The notes: a model not told the origin generated them from the letters alone. A DNA stretch of 49,409 nucleotides from an uncultured Prevotella sp. (GCA_900316565.1 ONDK01000012.1:1-49409), one strand, 5' to 3'. Shown: positions 1-7,514, numbered from the stretch's first letter. Program-made: numbers and translations.

Positions 1-145
1 AGGTTCAGACACGTAGTGTGTACATACATAAAGCTATCACCATTAGTCCTATAAGCCAACCATTAGGATATAATGATGAACACTACGCGTATGTGCCTCC
101 GAGGCTGTAACCAACTTTCCGCCCTTTTTCTTTTCCTCTCCCCAT

Positions 146-389
146 CCGTCGCACCGTCGCACCGTCGCACCGTCGCATTTATAGCTATCGCATGTCGAAA
201 ACATTAGAATTATAAAATAATAAGAAGAATATATAATTAACATAATATACTAACTATTAATATATTAAATAATATTATAATTTTAATAATATAATATATT
301 TTTACTCTATAGTCTCATTTCTGCTGAATATCCGGCTGTATGTCAGAACCGGCCTTATGCGACGGTGCGACGGTGCGACAGTGCGACGC
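146..389. repeat. Inverted repeat made of 8-base tandem units around an AT-rich core
   Basis: The left arm (146-178) is four copies of CCGTCGCA. The right arm (357-389) is the reverse complement of the left, with about two differences over 33 bases. The roughly 180 bases between them are almost entirely A and T from about 181 to 310. The arms could pair as a long hairpin. Nothing in the sequence says whether this is a mobile-element remnant, a replication or structural site, or a terminator. Confidence 0.7.
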
Positions 390-404
390 AAGGTGGGAGA
401 GAAT

Positions 405-439
405 AATTAGCAATTAGCAATTAGCAGTGAGCAATGAGC
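405..439. repeat. Array of five 7-base units
   Basis: The units are AATTAGC, AATTAGC, AATTAGC, AGTGAGC and AATGAGC, head to tail. A second array of the same unit family, in the opposite orientation, lies at 17503-17544. Such heptamer arrays recall the short tandemly repeated sequences known from cyanobacteria, but no link is claimed. Confidence 0.75.
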
Positions 440-569
440 ACACCACCCTGTTCAAACGATATATATACATTGAGCGGATAATTATTTCGCCCCACGGAAA
501 CCATAAATATGGGAAAATGAGTTTTACGCTCCGCCGTTAACAGATTTTAACGGCAATAGAAACCGAAAA

Positions 570-601
570 TTTGCAAAAGGGCCTTATGTGTTGTACCTTT
601 G
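570..601 (+). promoter_or_regulatory. Bacteroidota promoter pointing into the 28-base repeats
   Basis: TTTG (570-573), 20 bases, TACCTTTG (594-601). This matches the consensus well, but no plus-strand gene follows: the transcript would run into the tandem repeats and then antisense to the flippase-like gene at 677-1783. It may drive an antisense or small RNA, or be left over from a lost gene. Confidence 0.6.
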
Positions 602-629
602 CACCATGCCTTAAAGCCTCCGGTCATGA

Positions 630-713
630 CACACTGTGAAAGTCTGTCTTATCTCTCCACACTGCGAAAGTCTGTCTTATCTCCCTAAACTGCGAAAGTT
701 TGTCTTATCTCCC
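630..713. repeat. Three head-to-tail 28-base repeats overlapping the end of a gene
   Basis: Units at 630-657, 658-685 and 686-713 are near-identical (core GAAAGT[CT]TGTCTTATCTC). A partial fourth unit begins at 714. There are no spacers, so this is not a CRISPR array. The minus-strand gene that ends at 677 reads through unit three and stops inside unit two, so the array encodes its last residues. Confidence 0.85.
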
Positions 714-1783
714 ACACTGCGCTTCTCGAACTTTATCAGCAGCAGGCCTATTGCCGTCCAGATAAGTTCACGCAGCCGGACGATTAGGGCCACGAAGATG
801 CCGGCGCTGGTGGTCAGTCCGAGTCCCGTTACCGACATGAGGAAGCCTCCCTCGCGTCCTCCGAGCTGCAGGGGCATGAAGAAGAGCAGGTTGGCGAAGA
901 GCGTGGTGAAGGCGATGATGAACACACAGTCCATGAAGTTGACCGACGGGTAGAGCACCAGCAGGCAGAACATCACCTCCAGGGCACTGCTGAAACGGCA
1001 GACAAGCTCCAGTAACACCACGGTGATGAACGTCCGGGGGTTCTGGTTGTGCAGAGATGCTATCTGATGGTCTATGGTGTCGAGTTGCCGTCGGTGGCTG
1101 TCGATGAACCGTGAGGCGCGTTTCCTCAGTCCCGGGATATGGCTTATGAGTTTCATTCCGCTGTAGGCGAGGCCGTGTCGGTAGCCTTTCAGGAAGAACC
1201 ATATAGCCGTAAGACAAACCGCTATGATGATTGCCGTCATTACTGCCGTGAGCACGTTCACCGGCCTGAGGATTAGGAAGAGGACTGAACAGATGAGCCA
1301 GAACCAGAAATGGCTGAAGATATGTGTCATGACATACAGTATGACCGACGAGGAAGCCCTCTCGGTGCCTATCTTCGGTGCCAGCGACATGATGCGGTAG
1401 GGCTCTCCTCCCATCAGTCCTCCCGGTGTGGCGTAGTTCAGCGCAAATCCCGATACGGTAATCTTGTACAGCCAGAAGAAGTTTATCTTGCCGCCGACGG
1501 GATGTGTGCCGTCAGTCTCGGTGCTGCCGTTACCGTCAGAAGGGGGCGTTCCTTCTGCTCTGTCAGTCTCAAGGTCTTTTCCCCCCTTTGTCTTCTTTAT
1601 TATGACATACCATGCAGTGGTGTTGATGATGTAGAGGAAGGACCATAGAGCTACTATGGCAAAGAACCAGTAGCCGGCATGCTGCAGTCCCTGCCACACC
1701 TGACGGAAGTCGAGCTGTGTTATCATAATGATGAGCACGGCTAGTCCGAAGAGGAAAAAGGCGTTCTGATACTTCTTCTTCAT
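677..1783 (-). CDS. Flippase-like integral membrane protein (UPF0104 / lysylphosphatidylglycerol synthase membrane-domain family)
   Basis: The 368-residue protein has about eight hydrophobic segments and the family look of the membrane domain shared by MprF, AglD and YbhN-type proteins, including a conserved-type TPGGLMGGEPYR segment near residue 120. Members move or use lipid-linked substrates in the inner membrane; the substrate here cannot be told. Residues about 65-98, between the second and third membrane segments, are a hydrophilic low-complexity stretch (rich in G, T, D, E) that looks inserted. The C-terminus is encoded by the 28-base tandem repeats. The gene starts 18 bases after the pdxA-like gene and is probably the last gene of an operon that begins with rlmN. 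Confidence 0.75.
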   Translation of the reverse strand: MKKKYQNAFFLFGLAVLIIMITQLDFRQVWQGLQHAGYWFFAIVALWSFLYIINTTAWYVIIKKTKGGKDLETDRAEGTPPSDGNGSTETDGTHPVGGKINFFWLYKITVSGFALNYATPGGLMGGEPYRIMSLAPKIGTERASSSVILYVMTHIFSHFWFWLICSVLFLILRPVNVLTAVMTAIIIAVCLTAIWFFLKGYRHGLAYSGMKLISHIPGLRKRASRFIDSHRRQLDTIDHQIASLHNQNPRTFITVVLLELVCRFSSALEVMFCLLVLYPSVNFMDCVFIIAFTTLFANLLFFMPLQLGGREGGFLMSVTGLGLTTSAGIFVALIVRLRELIWTAIGLLLIKFEKRSVGDKTNFRSLGR

Positions 1784-1801
1784 GTCTGATACTGAGAGGC
1801 G

Positions 1802-2947
1802 TTAAGCGTTGTTTTCACCGTCCTTGCCGTCATGCTCCGCAGTGTGGTGTGGCGTGCGGTCCTCACGCTTCTTTGGTACGGCATAGCGCACCTTGTCGCT
1901 GTCGTCGCGTTTCTCCTTGTAGAGCTTGGGCAGTGGGTTCTGCAGTGCCTCGTCATATTCGTGGCGATGGCGGAAGACGTCGATGGCCAGATAGATGGCA
2001 TGGAGCATGGAGGTGGCGTCGGCCTCGTTGCGTCCTGCCGTCGCGAACGATGCGCTGACCTCGGGAGCCGTCCTTACCAAGGGCAGTCCTGCCGTGTAGT
2101 TGACGCCTTCTTCCGGGGCTATGGAGCGGAACGGTGTCAGTCCTTGGTCATAGTACATGGCCAGGATGCCGTCGAAGTAGTCGTAGTCGCCCGATCCGAA
2201 GAGGGTGTCGGCGGCATATGGTCCGAAGGCCTCTATGTCGTCCTTGACGAGTTCGTCGATGGCCGGACGGATGATGTCCTGCTCCTCAGTGCCGAGCAGT
2301 CCGTTGTCGCCGGCCTTAGGGTTCAGCGAGAGGATGGCGATGCGTGGGTTTGAGATGCGGAAATCACGGCGCAGACTGTCATAGAACTTCTTTACCGTGG
2401 CCTTGATGCCGTCCTTGGTGATGCTCTCGGCTACCTGTTTCAGTGGCAGGTTGCGGGTCTGCAGTGCCACACGGAGTTCCTCGGATGCCAAGATGGACAG
2501 TCCCTGTCCGTCGCATTCTATGTGGTCCTCGATATAGCGGCTCTGTCCGCTGAAGTGGAAGGCGTCGTTGTTGTCGATAGGTGCCGTTACGAGCACGTCG
2601 AACAGTCCCTCACGGTAGTCGGCAATGGCACGGTCGATGGCCCTGAGCCCGGCCTCTCCCGACTCCTCGGTAGGCGTTCCTATCTCCACCTTTACGTCGT
2701 CGTCGAAGACCGTCAGCAGGTTCAGCCGTCCGTCCTGCGCCTCCCTGGCATCGCTGATGATGGAGAACTTCGTGTCGGAGTCGAGTGCGTTGTGATGGTA
2801 TGCGGCAATCTTCGGTGAGCCATAGACGATGGGGGTGCAGAGGTCGAATATCTCCGGATTCTCAAAGGCCTTGAATATCAGCTCATATCCTATACCGTTG
2901 GTGTCGCCGTGGGTTATGGCCACACGTATCTTTCTATTATTGTTCAT
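1802..2947 (-). CDS. pdxA: PdxA-family protein (4-hydroxythreonine-4-phosphate dehydrogenase-like) lacking the usual metal ligands
   Basis: The 381-residue protein has the PdxA fold signatures in order: THGDTNGIGYE near residue 12, TAPID near 121, LNPKAGDNG near 209, YDQGLTPF near 266 and NYTAGLPLVRT near 283. PdxA oxidises 4-phosphohydroxythreonine in vitamin B6 (pyridoxal phosphate) synthesis. In E. coli PdxA the divalent metal is held by His166, His211 and His266. The matching positions here read Gln135 (GQSRY in place of GHTEY), Lys211 (NPKAGD in place of NPHAG) and Tyr266 (YYDQGL in place of YHDQGL). Either this branch works without the metal or it has another reaction. The last 30 or so residues are a charged tail beyond the usual end. 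It lies between the DUF4837 lipoprotein gene (43-base gap) and the flippase-like gene. Confidence 0.8.
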   Translation of the reverse strand: MNNNRKIRVAITHGDTNGIGYELIFKAFENPEIFDLCTPIVYGSPKIAAYHHNALDSDTKFSIISDAREAQDGRLNLLTVFDDDVKVEIGTPTEESGEAGLRAIDRAIADYREGLFDVLVTAPIDNNDAFHFSGQSRYIEDHIECDGQGLSILASEELRVALQTRNLPLKQVAESITKDGIKATVKKFYDSLRRDFRISNPRIAILSLNPKAGDNGLLGTEEQDIIRPAIDELVKDDIEAFGPYAADTLFGSGDYDYFDGILAMYYDQGLTPFRSIAPEEGVNYTAGLPLVRTAPEVSASFATAGRNEADATSMLHAIYLAIDVFRHRHEYDEALQNPLPKLYKEKRDDSDKVRYAVPKKREDRTPHHTAEHDGKDGENNA

Positions 2948-2990
2948 TGTTGTATGTTTATTTTATTTATGCGAAAATGATGTTCTGTCT

Positions 2991-3929
2991 TTACTTTTTG
3001 TCTTGACCTGTTGCCTTTGCGGTATACAGGACAGCCTCCAGCTCGCGGACCTTGTTGCGCTTCTTGTCCTCGGGGGCATAGACGAAGCCCTCTATATATA
3101 TAATGAAAGAGGCCTGCCGCAGTTCGATGGCTATAAAAGGTCCGCCCATGGCATCGCCTTTCATGTCCCAGATACCGCGGTAGAAGGCGGTGCCTTTGTA
3201 TGCGTTGTCCTTACAGACAGCCGTTGTCTCCATGTACATGCCGTCCTTCTCACCTGGGATGTTGGCCTTCATGACACTGTCGCGGACCTGAAGGAAGGAA
3301 CGGCCGTTGTCCTTCACGCGGTAGACGCATATGTTCTGTAGGCCTTCGTTCTGATTATTCGACAGCCATAGGAAGTCCTTACCTTCCTTGCTCGACTGCA
3401 TCTCCACGGGGATTAGCATGTCGATGCCGAACATTAGATGTATCTTCTTGTCGAAGTCCTCGTTGTGGTGCGTCTTCAGCGCGCGCTTCTGACAGCCAAG
3501 CTCGAAGGCGTCGAGAATGCGGCAGATACTTCCTCTGCGGTCGGCGACATACCTCCTGAGGCTTGCCACCGACGGTGCCGTGATGGTGAGGATGAGCTGT
3601 GGCTTGGCATAGACATCGCGCTGGAGAGCCATGTGAGTGTCCTTGGCGCGTTTGTCGATGACGACGGCGACGATGCTTCTCGTCAGCTTCTGCCAAGGAG
3701 CGTTGGTGCCCCTGATGTCATCGGCGGAGGTAACGTCGAAGTGAGGTTCCGGCTGTGGCAGTCCTTTCACCGGTGCCGTCAGCTCATGGTAGAGAATGCC
3801 ATCCCTGTCGCCGACGAGCAGGACCTGATAAGGGCGGTTGCTGCTTGCCGGTTTGCCCGTGCTCTCGTCGCAGGAAGCCAGTGTCAGGGCGGTGAGGGCG
3901 AGGAGGATTATGGATAGCAGATGCTTCAT
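2991..3929 (-). CDS. DUF4837 family lipoprotein
   Basis: The 312-residue protein begins with a lipoprotein signal: a hydrophobic stretch followed by LASC with the lipid-bearing cysteine at position 20. The remainder resembles DUF4837, a family of unknown function largely confined to Bacteroidota. It should be anchored in a membrane facing the periplasm or the cell surface. It lies 51 bases after rlmN and 43 bases before the pdxA-like gene on the same strand, and no clear promoter is seen in either gap, so it is likely co-transcribed. No catalytic motif was recognised. Confidence 0.7.
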   Translation of the reverse strand: MKHLLSIILLALTALTLASCDESTGKPASSNRPYQVLLVGDRDGILYHELTAPVKGLPQPEPHFDVTSADDIRGTNAPWQKLTRSIVAVVIDKRAKDTHMALQRDVYAKPQLILTITAPSVASLRRYVADRRGSICRILDAFELGCQKRALKTHHNEDFDKKIHLMFGIDMLIPVEMQSSKEGKDFLWLSNNQNEGLQNICVYRVKDNGRSFLQVRDSVMKANIPGEKDGMYMETTAVCKDNAYKGTAFYRGIWDMKGDAMGGPFIAIELRQASFIIYIEGFVYAPEDKKRNKVRELEAVLYTAKATGQDKK

Positions 3930-3980
3930 AGTGATGGAGATGGGAGAGGGGGTAATGGCTGTTGCAGAGCAACAGCTTAC

Positions 3981-5024
3981 TCAACGGGGGGCGGTGCCGC
4001 TGAGCTGCTTGGCGGTGCTGAGGAGGCCGCAGGCTGCGAAGATGTCCTGACCGCGGCTGGCGCGGATGGTGGTGAATATGCCATGGTGGGTGAGGTAGTC
4101 GCGGAATTCCTCCATCCTCTCTTCGCTTGCCTCATGGAGCGGTACGTTGGGGATTTTGTGAAAACGGATGAGGTTCACGCGGCAGTAGAGGCCTTTCAGC
4201 AATCGTGTAATCTCTCGGGCGTGTTCCTTTGTGTCGTTGAGTCCGCCGAAGACGATGTATTCGAACGACAGCCTCCGCTGGTGCGAGAAGTCATAGTTGC
4301 GGAGCAGCTCCACGACATCCTCTATCGGCATGCCCCTCTGCGCCGGCATAAGCTCCGCGCGCTGGTCGGCGAAGGGTGAGTGTAGACTTATCGCCACATG
4401 GCATTCGCTCTCTTCCAGGAACCGCTTGAGCTTGTTGCGTACGCCGACGCTGCTCACCGTGATGCGTTTCGGACTCCACGCATAGCCATACTTGGCTGTT
4501 AGGAGCTCGGTGGTGCGCAGGACGTTGTCGAGGTTGTCCATAGGCTCGCCTTGTCCCATGAAGACGATGTTTGTGAGTTTGTCGCGCTCCGGCAGGGAGT
4601 ATATCTGGTTCAGGATGTCGGTGGCTGTGAGGTTGCCATGGAAGCCCTGCTTACCGGTCTGACAGAAGAGGCAGTTCATCTTGCAACCTACCTGTGATGA
4701 CACGCAGAGCGTGGCCCGGTCATCCTCCGGTATGTAAACGGTCTCGACGAACTTTCCGTCCTCGGTGGGGAATAGATATTTCACCGTGCCGTCCAAGGAG
4801 CGTTGTTCGTCGATGGGTGCTGCACAGCCTATGTCGAACTTCTCGCCGAGTGCCTCGCGATTTCGTTTAGAGATGTTCGTCATGTCGTCGATGGACCTTA
4901 CATGTTGTTCATAAAGCCATTTGGCCATTTGTCCGCCTGTGAACGATGGCATTCCTGTTTCTTTGGCGATGGCTTTCAGCTCATCGAGCGTCTTTCCCAA
5001 AAGGTGAGTTTTCTGCACTTCCAT
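3981..5024 (-). CDS. rlmN: Dual-specificity RNA methyltransferase RlmN (23S rRNA A2503 / tRNA A37)
   Basis: This radical-SAM enzyme puts a methyl group on C2 of adenine 2503 in 23S rRNA and of adenine 37 in some tRNAs. The 347-residue protein has the CxxxCxxC iron-sulfur motif at Cys114, Cys118 and Cys121, followed by QTGKQGF, the GQGEP motif that helps bind SAM, and a C-terminal cysteine (Cys332 in RGQDIFAACG) matching the methyl-carrying cysteine. Length is normal for the family. A consensus promoter (5048-5078) lies directly upstream, so rlmN should be the first gene of the operon rlmN, DUF4837, pdxA-like, flippase-like. Confidence 0.95.
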   Translation of the reverse strand: MEVQKTHLLGKTLDELKAIAKETGMPSFTGGQMAKWLYEQHVRSIDDMTNISKRNREALGEKFDIGCAAPIDEQRSLDGTVKYLFPTEDGKFVETVYIPEDDRATLCVSSQVGCKMNCLFCQTGKQGFHGNLTATDILNQIYSLPERDKLTNIVFMGQGEPMDNLDNVLRTTELLTAKYGYAWSPKRITVSSVGVRNKLKRFLEESECHVAISLHSPFADQRAELMPAQRGMPIEDVVELLRNYDFSHQRRLSFEYIVFGGLNDTKEHAREITRLLKGLYCRVNLIRFHKIPNVPLHEASEERMEEFRDYLTHHGIFTTIRASRGQDIFAACGLLSTAKQLSGTAPR

Positions 5025-5047
5025 AGCATTCTTTTTTTATTGTTTTG

Positions 5048-5078
5048 CAAAGATAGTGCAAACCGAAGACAATACAAA
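5048..5078 (-). promoter_or_regulatory. Promoter of the rlmN operon
   Basis: Read on the minus strand: TTTG (5078-5075), exactly 19 bases, TATCTTTG (5055-5048). This is a full match to the Bacteroidota promoter and sits about 24 bases before the rlmN start codon. Confidence 0.8.
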
Positions 5079-5187
5079 ATAAACGGACCAAAAAGTCCGT
5101 TCATTTTGTATTGTTGAGGTGCCGCCTTTCTTGTTTAAGACAGACAGGATGTCTACTGATGAGTTGTTACCGGGCATAAACATGAAA

Positions 5188-5234
5188 AATCCCAATCGGA
5201 AGCCCGCGGTGGTCTTTCCGGTTGGGATTATTTT
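5188..5234 (-). terminator. Terminator after the zinc-ribbon gene
   Basis: AATCCCAATCGGAA (5188-5201) pairs with TTCCGGTTGGGATT (5216-5229). On the minus strand the stem is followed by a run of T; on the plus strand it is also followed by ATTTTTTTT, so it could act in both directions. Confidence 0.75.
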
Positions 5235-5260
5235 TTTTCGAGTAATGTCTTTCTGCGACG

Positions 5261-6088
5261 TTATGCCTCCGTTGCCGCGTCGTCGGTCTTTTTCTTTCTG
5301 GTGGTGCGCTTGCGCTTAGGCTTCTCTTCTGTCTCCACCTTTACTCCGGCGAGCTCTGGATCGATAAGGATACGTCCGCAGTATTCGCAGACGATGACTT
5401 TCTTGTGCATCTTGATGTCGAGCTGGCGCTGTGGCGGTATCTTGTTGAAGCATCCTCCGCAGGCGTCGCGCTGCACGTAGACGATACCCAGTCCGTTATG
5501 GGCTCCCTTGCGTATGCGCTTGAAGGAGTCGAGCAGGCGCGGGTCAATTCTTTCCTCAAGGGTGGCGGCCTTATCCTTCAGCTGGGCCTCCTCCTCGCGT
5601 GTCTCCTGCATAATCTTGTTGAGCTCGTCGCGCTTTTCCTCAAGGGCTTTCTTGCGGTCTTCAATCTCGAACTTGGTTTTCTCGATGTCCTTTGTGCGCT
5701 GCTCTACCTTCTCGTTGCCTTCCTTAATCTTCTTGTTGCAGAGCTCTATCTCAAGGCTCTGGAACTCTATCTCCTTGCTCAGGGTGTCATACTCGCGGTT
5801 GTTCTTCACATCGTCGAGCTGCTTCTTGTAACGCTCCAGGCTGGCCTGTGCGTCCTTTATCTCTCCCTGCTTCTGCACGACGGCGTTCTTGAACTCCGCA
5901 ATCTCGTTCTCGATACGCTCCACACGTGTGTTCAGGCCTTCGAGCTCGTCCTCAAGGTCCTGCACCTCGTTAGGCAGCTCACCGCGAAGGGCGCGCTTCT
6001 CGTCGATTGCCGACAGGGTAACCTGAAGCTGATACAGCAGTTTCAGCTTCTCCTCAACTGTTAAATCCTTGGTTTCTTTCTTTGCCAT
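5261..6088 (-). CDS. Coiled-coil protein with C4 zinc ribbon (DUF164 family)
   Basis: Residues about 10-195 are strongly charged heptad-type sequence rich in E and K, typical of a long coiled coil. The C-terminal part has a four-cysteine zinc ribbon (CGGC at 210-213, CEYC at 234-237), then a basic tail (KRKRTTRKKK). Bacteria commonly pair this family with a Nif3-family gene, as here: its ATG overlaps the stop of the Nif3 gene by one base (TAATG). Members are proposed to bind nucleic acid, but the function is not established. Confidence 0.85.
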   Translation of the reverse strand: MAKKETKDLTVEEKLKLLYQLQVTLSAIDEKRALRGELPNEVQDLEDELEGLNTRVERIENEIAEFKNAVVQKQGEIKDAQASLERYKKQLDDVKNNREYDTLSKEIEFQSLEIELCNKKIKEGNEKVEQRTKDIEKTKFEIEDRKKALEEKRDELNKIMQETREEEAQLKDKAATLEERIDPRLLDSFKRIRKGAHNGLGIVYVQRDACGGCFNKIPPQRQLDIKMHKKVIVCEYCGRILIDPELAGVKVETEEKPKRKRTTRKKKTDDAATEA

Positions 6089-6891
6089 TATATGTACAAT
6101 ATTGGATTAGTATTTACTTTTGTGATATAAGTCCTCACATCGGGGCAGCACCTGTTGATGATGTCGCGGAAGATTTCCGGTGTGAACTGCTCGCTCTGGT
6201 AGTGGCCAATGACGCATATCTGTATCTCCTGCTCATGGCCGAAGAACTCATGGTAATGCATCTCGCCCGTTATGAAGGCGTCGCAGCCCGCGCTGACGGC
6301 GTCGCCGAGGAGAAACGAGCCAGAGCCTCCGCAGAGGCCTACGGTCTTTATGCCGCGGCGGAGAAGCTGGTTGGCCTGAAGGCTTTCTACGTCGAAGACC
6401 TTCTTCAGTCTCAGTATGAGGTCGTCGGCGGCCAGGGGCTCAGCGAATGAGCCTATGACGCCCTCGCCTCCCTCGATGGGCTCTCCCTTACTGTTCACGA
6501 CATGCTGACGTTTCCCGAAAAAGCGCAGGTTCTCCAGGCCTAGCTTCCCGGCGATCTTGAAGTTCACCCCACCCGTGGCAGCGTCCATATTGGTGTGCAT
6601 GGAGATGATGGCTATATCGTTCTTGATAGCCCGACGCACGACCTGCTGAACGTAGTCCTCATCAATGATATGTGAGAGACGGTGGAATATTAGTGGATGA
6701 TGGCTCACGATGAGGTTGCAGCCAAAGCTTATGGCCTCGTCGATGATCTCACCGGTAACGTCCAGACACAATAATGCCCCTGAAACTTCCGCCTCTGTTA
6801 ATCCTATCTGCAGGCCGGCATTGTCATAGTCTTCCTGTAGCGGCAGGGGCGCGAATTGCTCAAGGGCACTCAACACTTCCTTTATTTTCAT
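6088..6891 (-). CDS. Nif3-like dinuclear metal protein (YbgI/YqfO family)
   Basis: Annotated elsewhere as Nif3-like or GTP cyclohydrolase 1 type 2; the in vivo reaction is uncertain. Metal-binding signatures are present: LIVSHHPLIF, MHTNMDAA and, near the C-terminus, TGEMHYHEFF. At about 267 residues it is the short form, without the PII-like insert that many homologues carry. I chose the ATG at 6891 (MKIKEV) over the one at 6900, because a promoter at 6914-6921 leaves only a few bases before the earlier ATG. The downstream zinc-ribbon gene is translationally coupled by a one-base overlap. Confidence 0.88.
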   Translation of the reverse strand: MKIKEVLSALEQFAPLPLQEDYDNAGLQIGLTEAEVSGALLCLDVTGEIIDEAISFGCNLIVSHHPLIFHRLSHIIDEDYVQQVVRRAIKNDIAIISMHTNMDAATGGVNFKIAGKLGLENLRFFGKRQHVVNSKGEPIEGGEGVIGSFAEPLAADDLILRLKKVFDVESLQANQLLRRGIKTVGLCGGSGSFLLGDAVSAGCDAFITGEMHYHEFFGHEQEIQICVIGHYQSEQFTPEIFRDIINRCCPDVRTYITKVNTNPILYI

Positions 6892-6913
6892 GCTATGCAT
6901 AAAGTTTAGAGTG

Positions 6914-6921
6914 CAAAGGTA
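6914..6921 (-). promoter_or_regulatory. Promoter -7 element of the Nif3 gene
   Basis: TACCTTTG on the minus strand, about 23 bases before the chosen start codon. A TTTG upstream (6947-6944) is 22 bases away, slightly longer than the usual spacing. Confidence 0.6.
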
Positions 6922-7031
6922 GTTATTATTTCTGTCAGTTGGCCAAAATATGTCTTATCTTTAACCATTTTTATGACATTCAAATGCAATGTTACTGCTA
7001 TGTGCCTTTCCGAGGCCCGTGAGTAATGAAA

Positions 7032-7062
7032 AAGGCTGAGGTCCTCGTCGGGCCCCAGCCTT
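7032..7062 (-). terminator. Terminator of the 28-codon gene
   Basis: CCCCAGCCTT... reversed pairs as AAGGCTGGGG / CCTCAGCCTT with one G-T pair, and runs directly into a T tract on the minus strand (7033-7029). It closes a transcript of about 285 bases that begins at the promoter at 7322-7353. Confidence 0.8.
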
Positions 7063-7104
7063 GTCACAGCTATGTGTTATAAACTAAGTATTCTCTACCG
7101 TAAA

Positions 7105-7191
7105 TTATGCCAGCACGTTCGCTCTTCCGAAGTTGTACATCTTCAGTGCGTTGACGCAGTGGTTGATAAGTTTCTTAATAGCCTTTTTCAT
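7105..7191 (-). CDS. Candidate 28-residue basic small protein
   Basis: ATG at 7191 to TAA at 7105. The peptide starts MKKAIKKLINHCVNALKMYN and ends FGRANVLA; it is basic with an amphipathic first half and one cysteine. The purine-rich AAGAAAGGGAAAGAAA precedes the ATG. The unit has its own promoter (7322-7353), a leader of about 125 bases and its own terminator (7032-7062), so it is a separate transcript. I do not recognise the peptide. The leader also contains an 8-codon frame (ATG near 7278, M-C-S-C-R-V-F-W) after GAAGGG, which may be chance. The RNA could act as a small RNA rather than a message. Confidence 0.5.
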   Translation of the reverse strand: MKKAIKKLINHCVNALKMYNFGRANVLA

Positions 7192-7321
7192 TTTCTTTCC
7201 CTTTCTTTAGTTTTATACCATTAATAATTCTCGAGTTTTAGTTTTTTACCAAAATACTCTGCAACTACACATGCCCTTCGAGAGGGTTTATTGTTCGTTA
7301 TCCTTTCTGTTTTTGCTGGTG

Positions 7322-7353
7322 CAAAGGTAATGCCATTCGGATAGTCTGGCAAG
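7322..7353 (-). promoter_or_regulatory. Promoter of the 28-codon gene
   Basis: Minus strand: CTTG (7353-7350), 20 bases, TACCTTTG (7329-7322). The -7 element is perfect and the -33 element has one difference from TTTG. Confidence 0.65.
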
Positions 7354-7409
7354 AAACGGCAGGTGAAACGGCAGTGCGACGGCGGTTTTATTGACCTCCG
7401 TCATAATGG

Positions 7410-7447
7410 TTGACAAATATCAATGACACCGTTTTGACATATATCAA
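7410..7447. promoter_or_regulatory. Two FNR/CRP-like boxes between divergent promoters
   Basis: TTGACAAATATCAA (7410-7423) and TTGACATATATCAA (7434-7447) are both of the form TTGAC-N4-ATCAA, one base from the classical FNR box TTGAT-N4-ATCAA. Their centres are 24 bases apart. They lie about 70 bases before the -33 box of the agmatine operon (plus) and about 60 bases before that of the 28-codon gene (minus). A CRP/FNR-family regulator is a reasonable guess; none is encoded in the window. Confidence 0.5.
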
Positions 7448-7514
7448 ATGTTGTCATACTGATGGCAGGCAACGCCTTTATGCTGCAAAGCAGTAATAAA
7501 AATGGCTGTAATGT

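Larger units (their letters stand above)
1..676. other. Gene-free, repeat-rich spacer
   Basis: No convincing gene is seen. The stretch holds a GC-rich inverted repeat of 8-base units (146-178 and 357-389), a nearly pure A/T segment between about 181 and 310, an array of 7-base units (405-439), a good plus-strand promoter (570-601) and the first copies of a 28-base tandem repeat (630 onward). Short open frames here are low-complexity or follow the repeats, so I did not call them. Confidence 0.7.

Noticed and set aside
630-720. 28-base direct repeats as a CRISPR array
   Set aside because: The repeats are contiguous with no spacers, there are only three, and no cas gene is near.
636-953. 105-codon plus-strand frame after the promoter at 570-601
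   Set aside because: It begins in the tandem repeats and continues antisense through the flippase-like gene; it looks like a shadow frame.
5405-6064. 219-codon plus-strand frame opposite the zinc-ribbon gene
   Set aside because: Leu/Val-rich mirror of a Glu/Lys coiled coil; no domain and no promoter.
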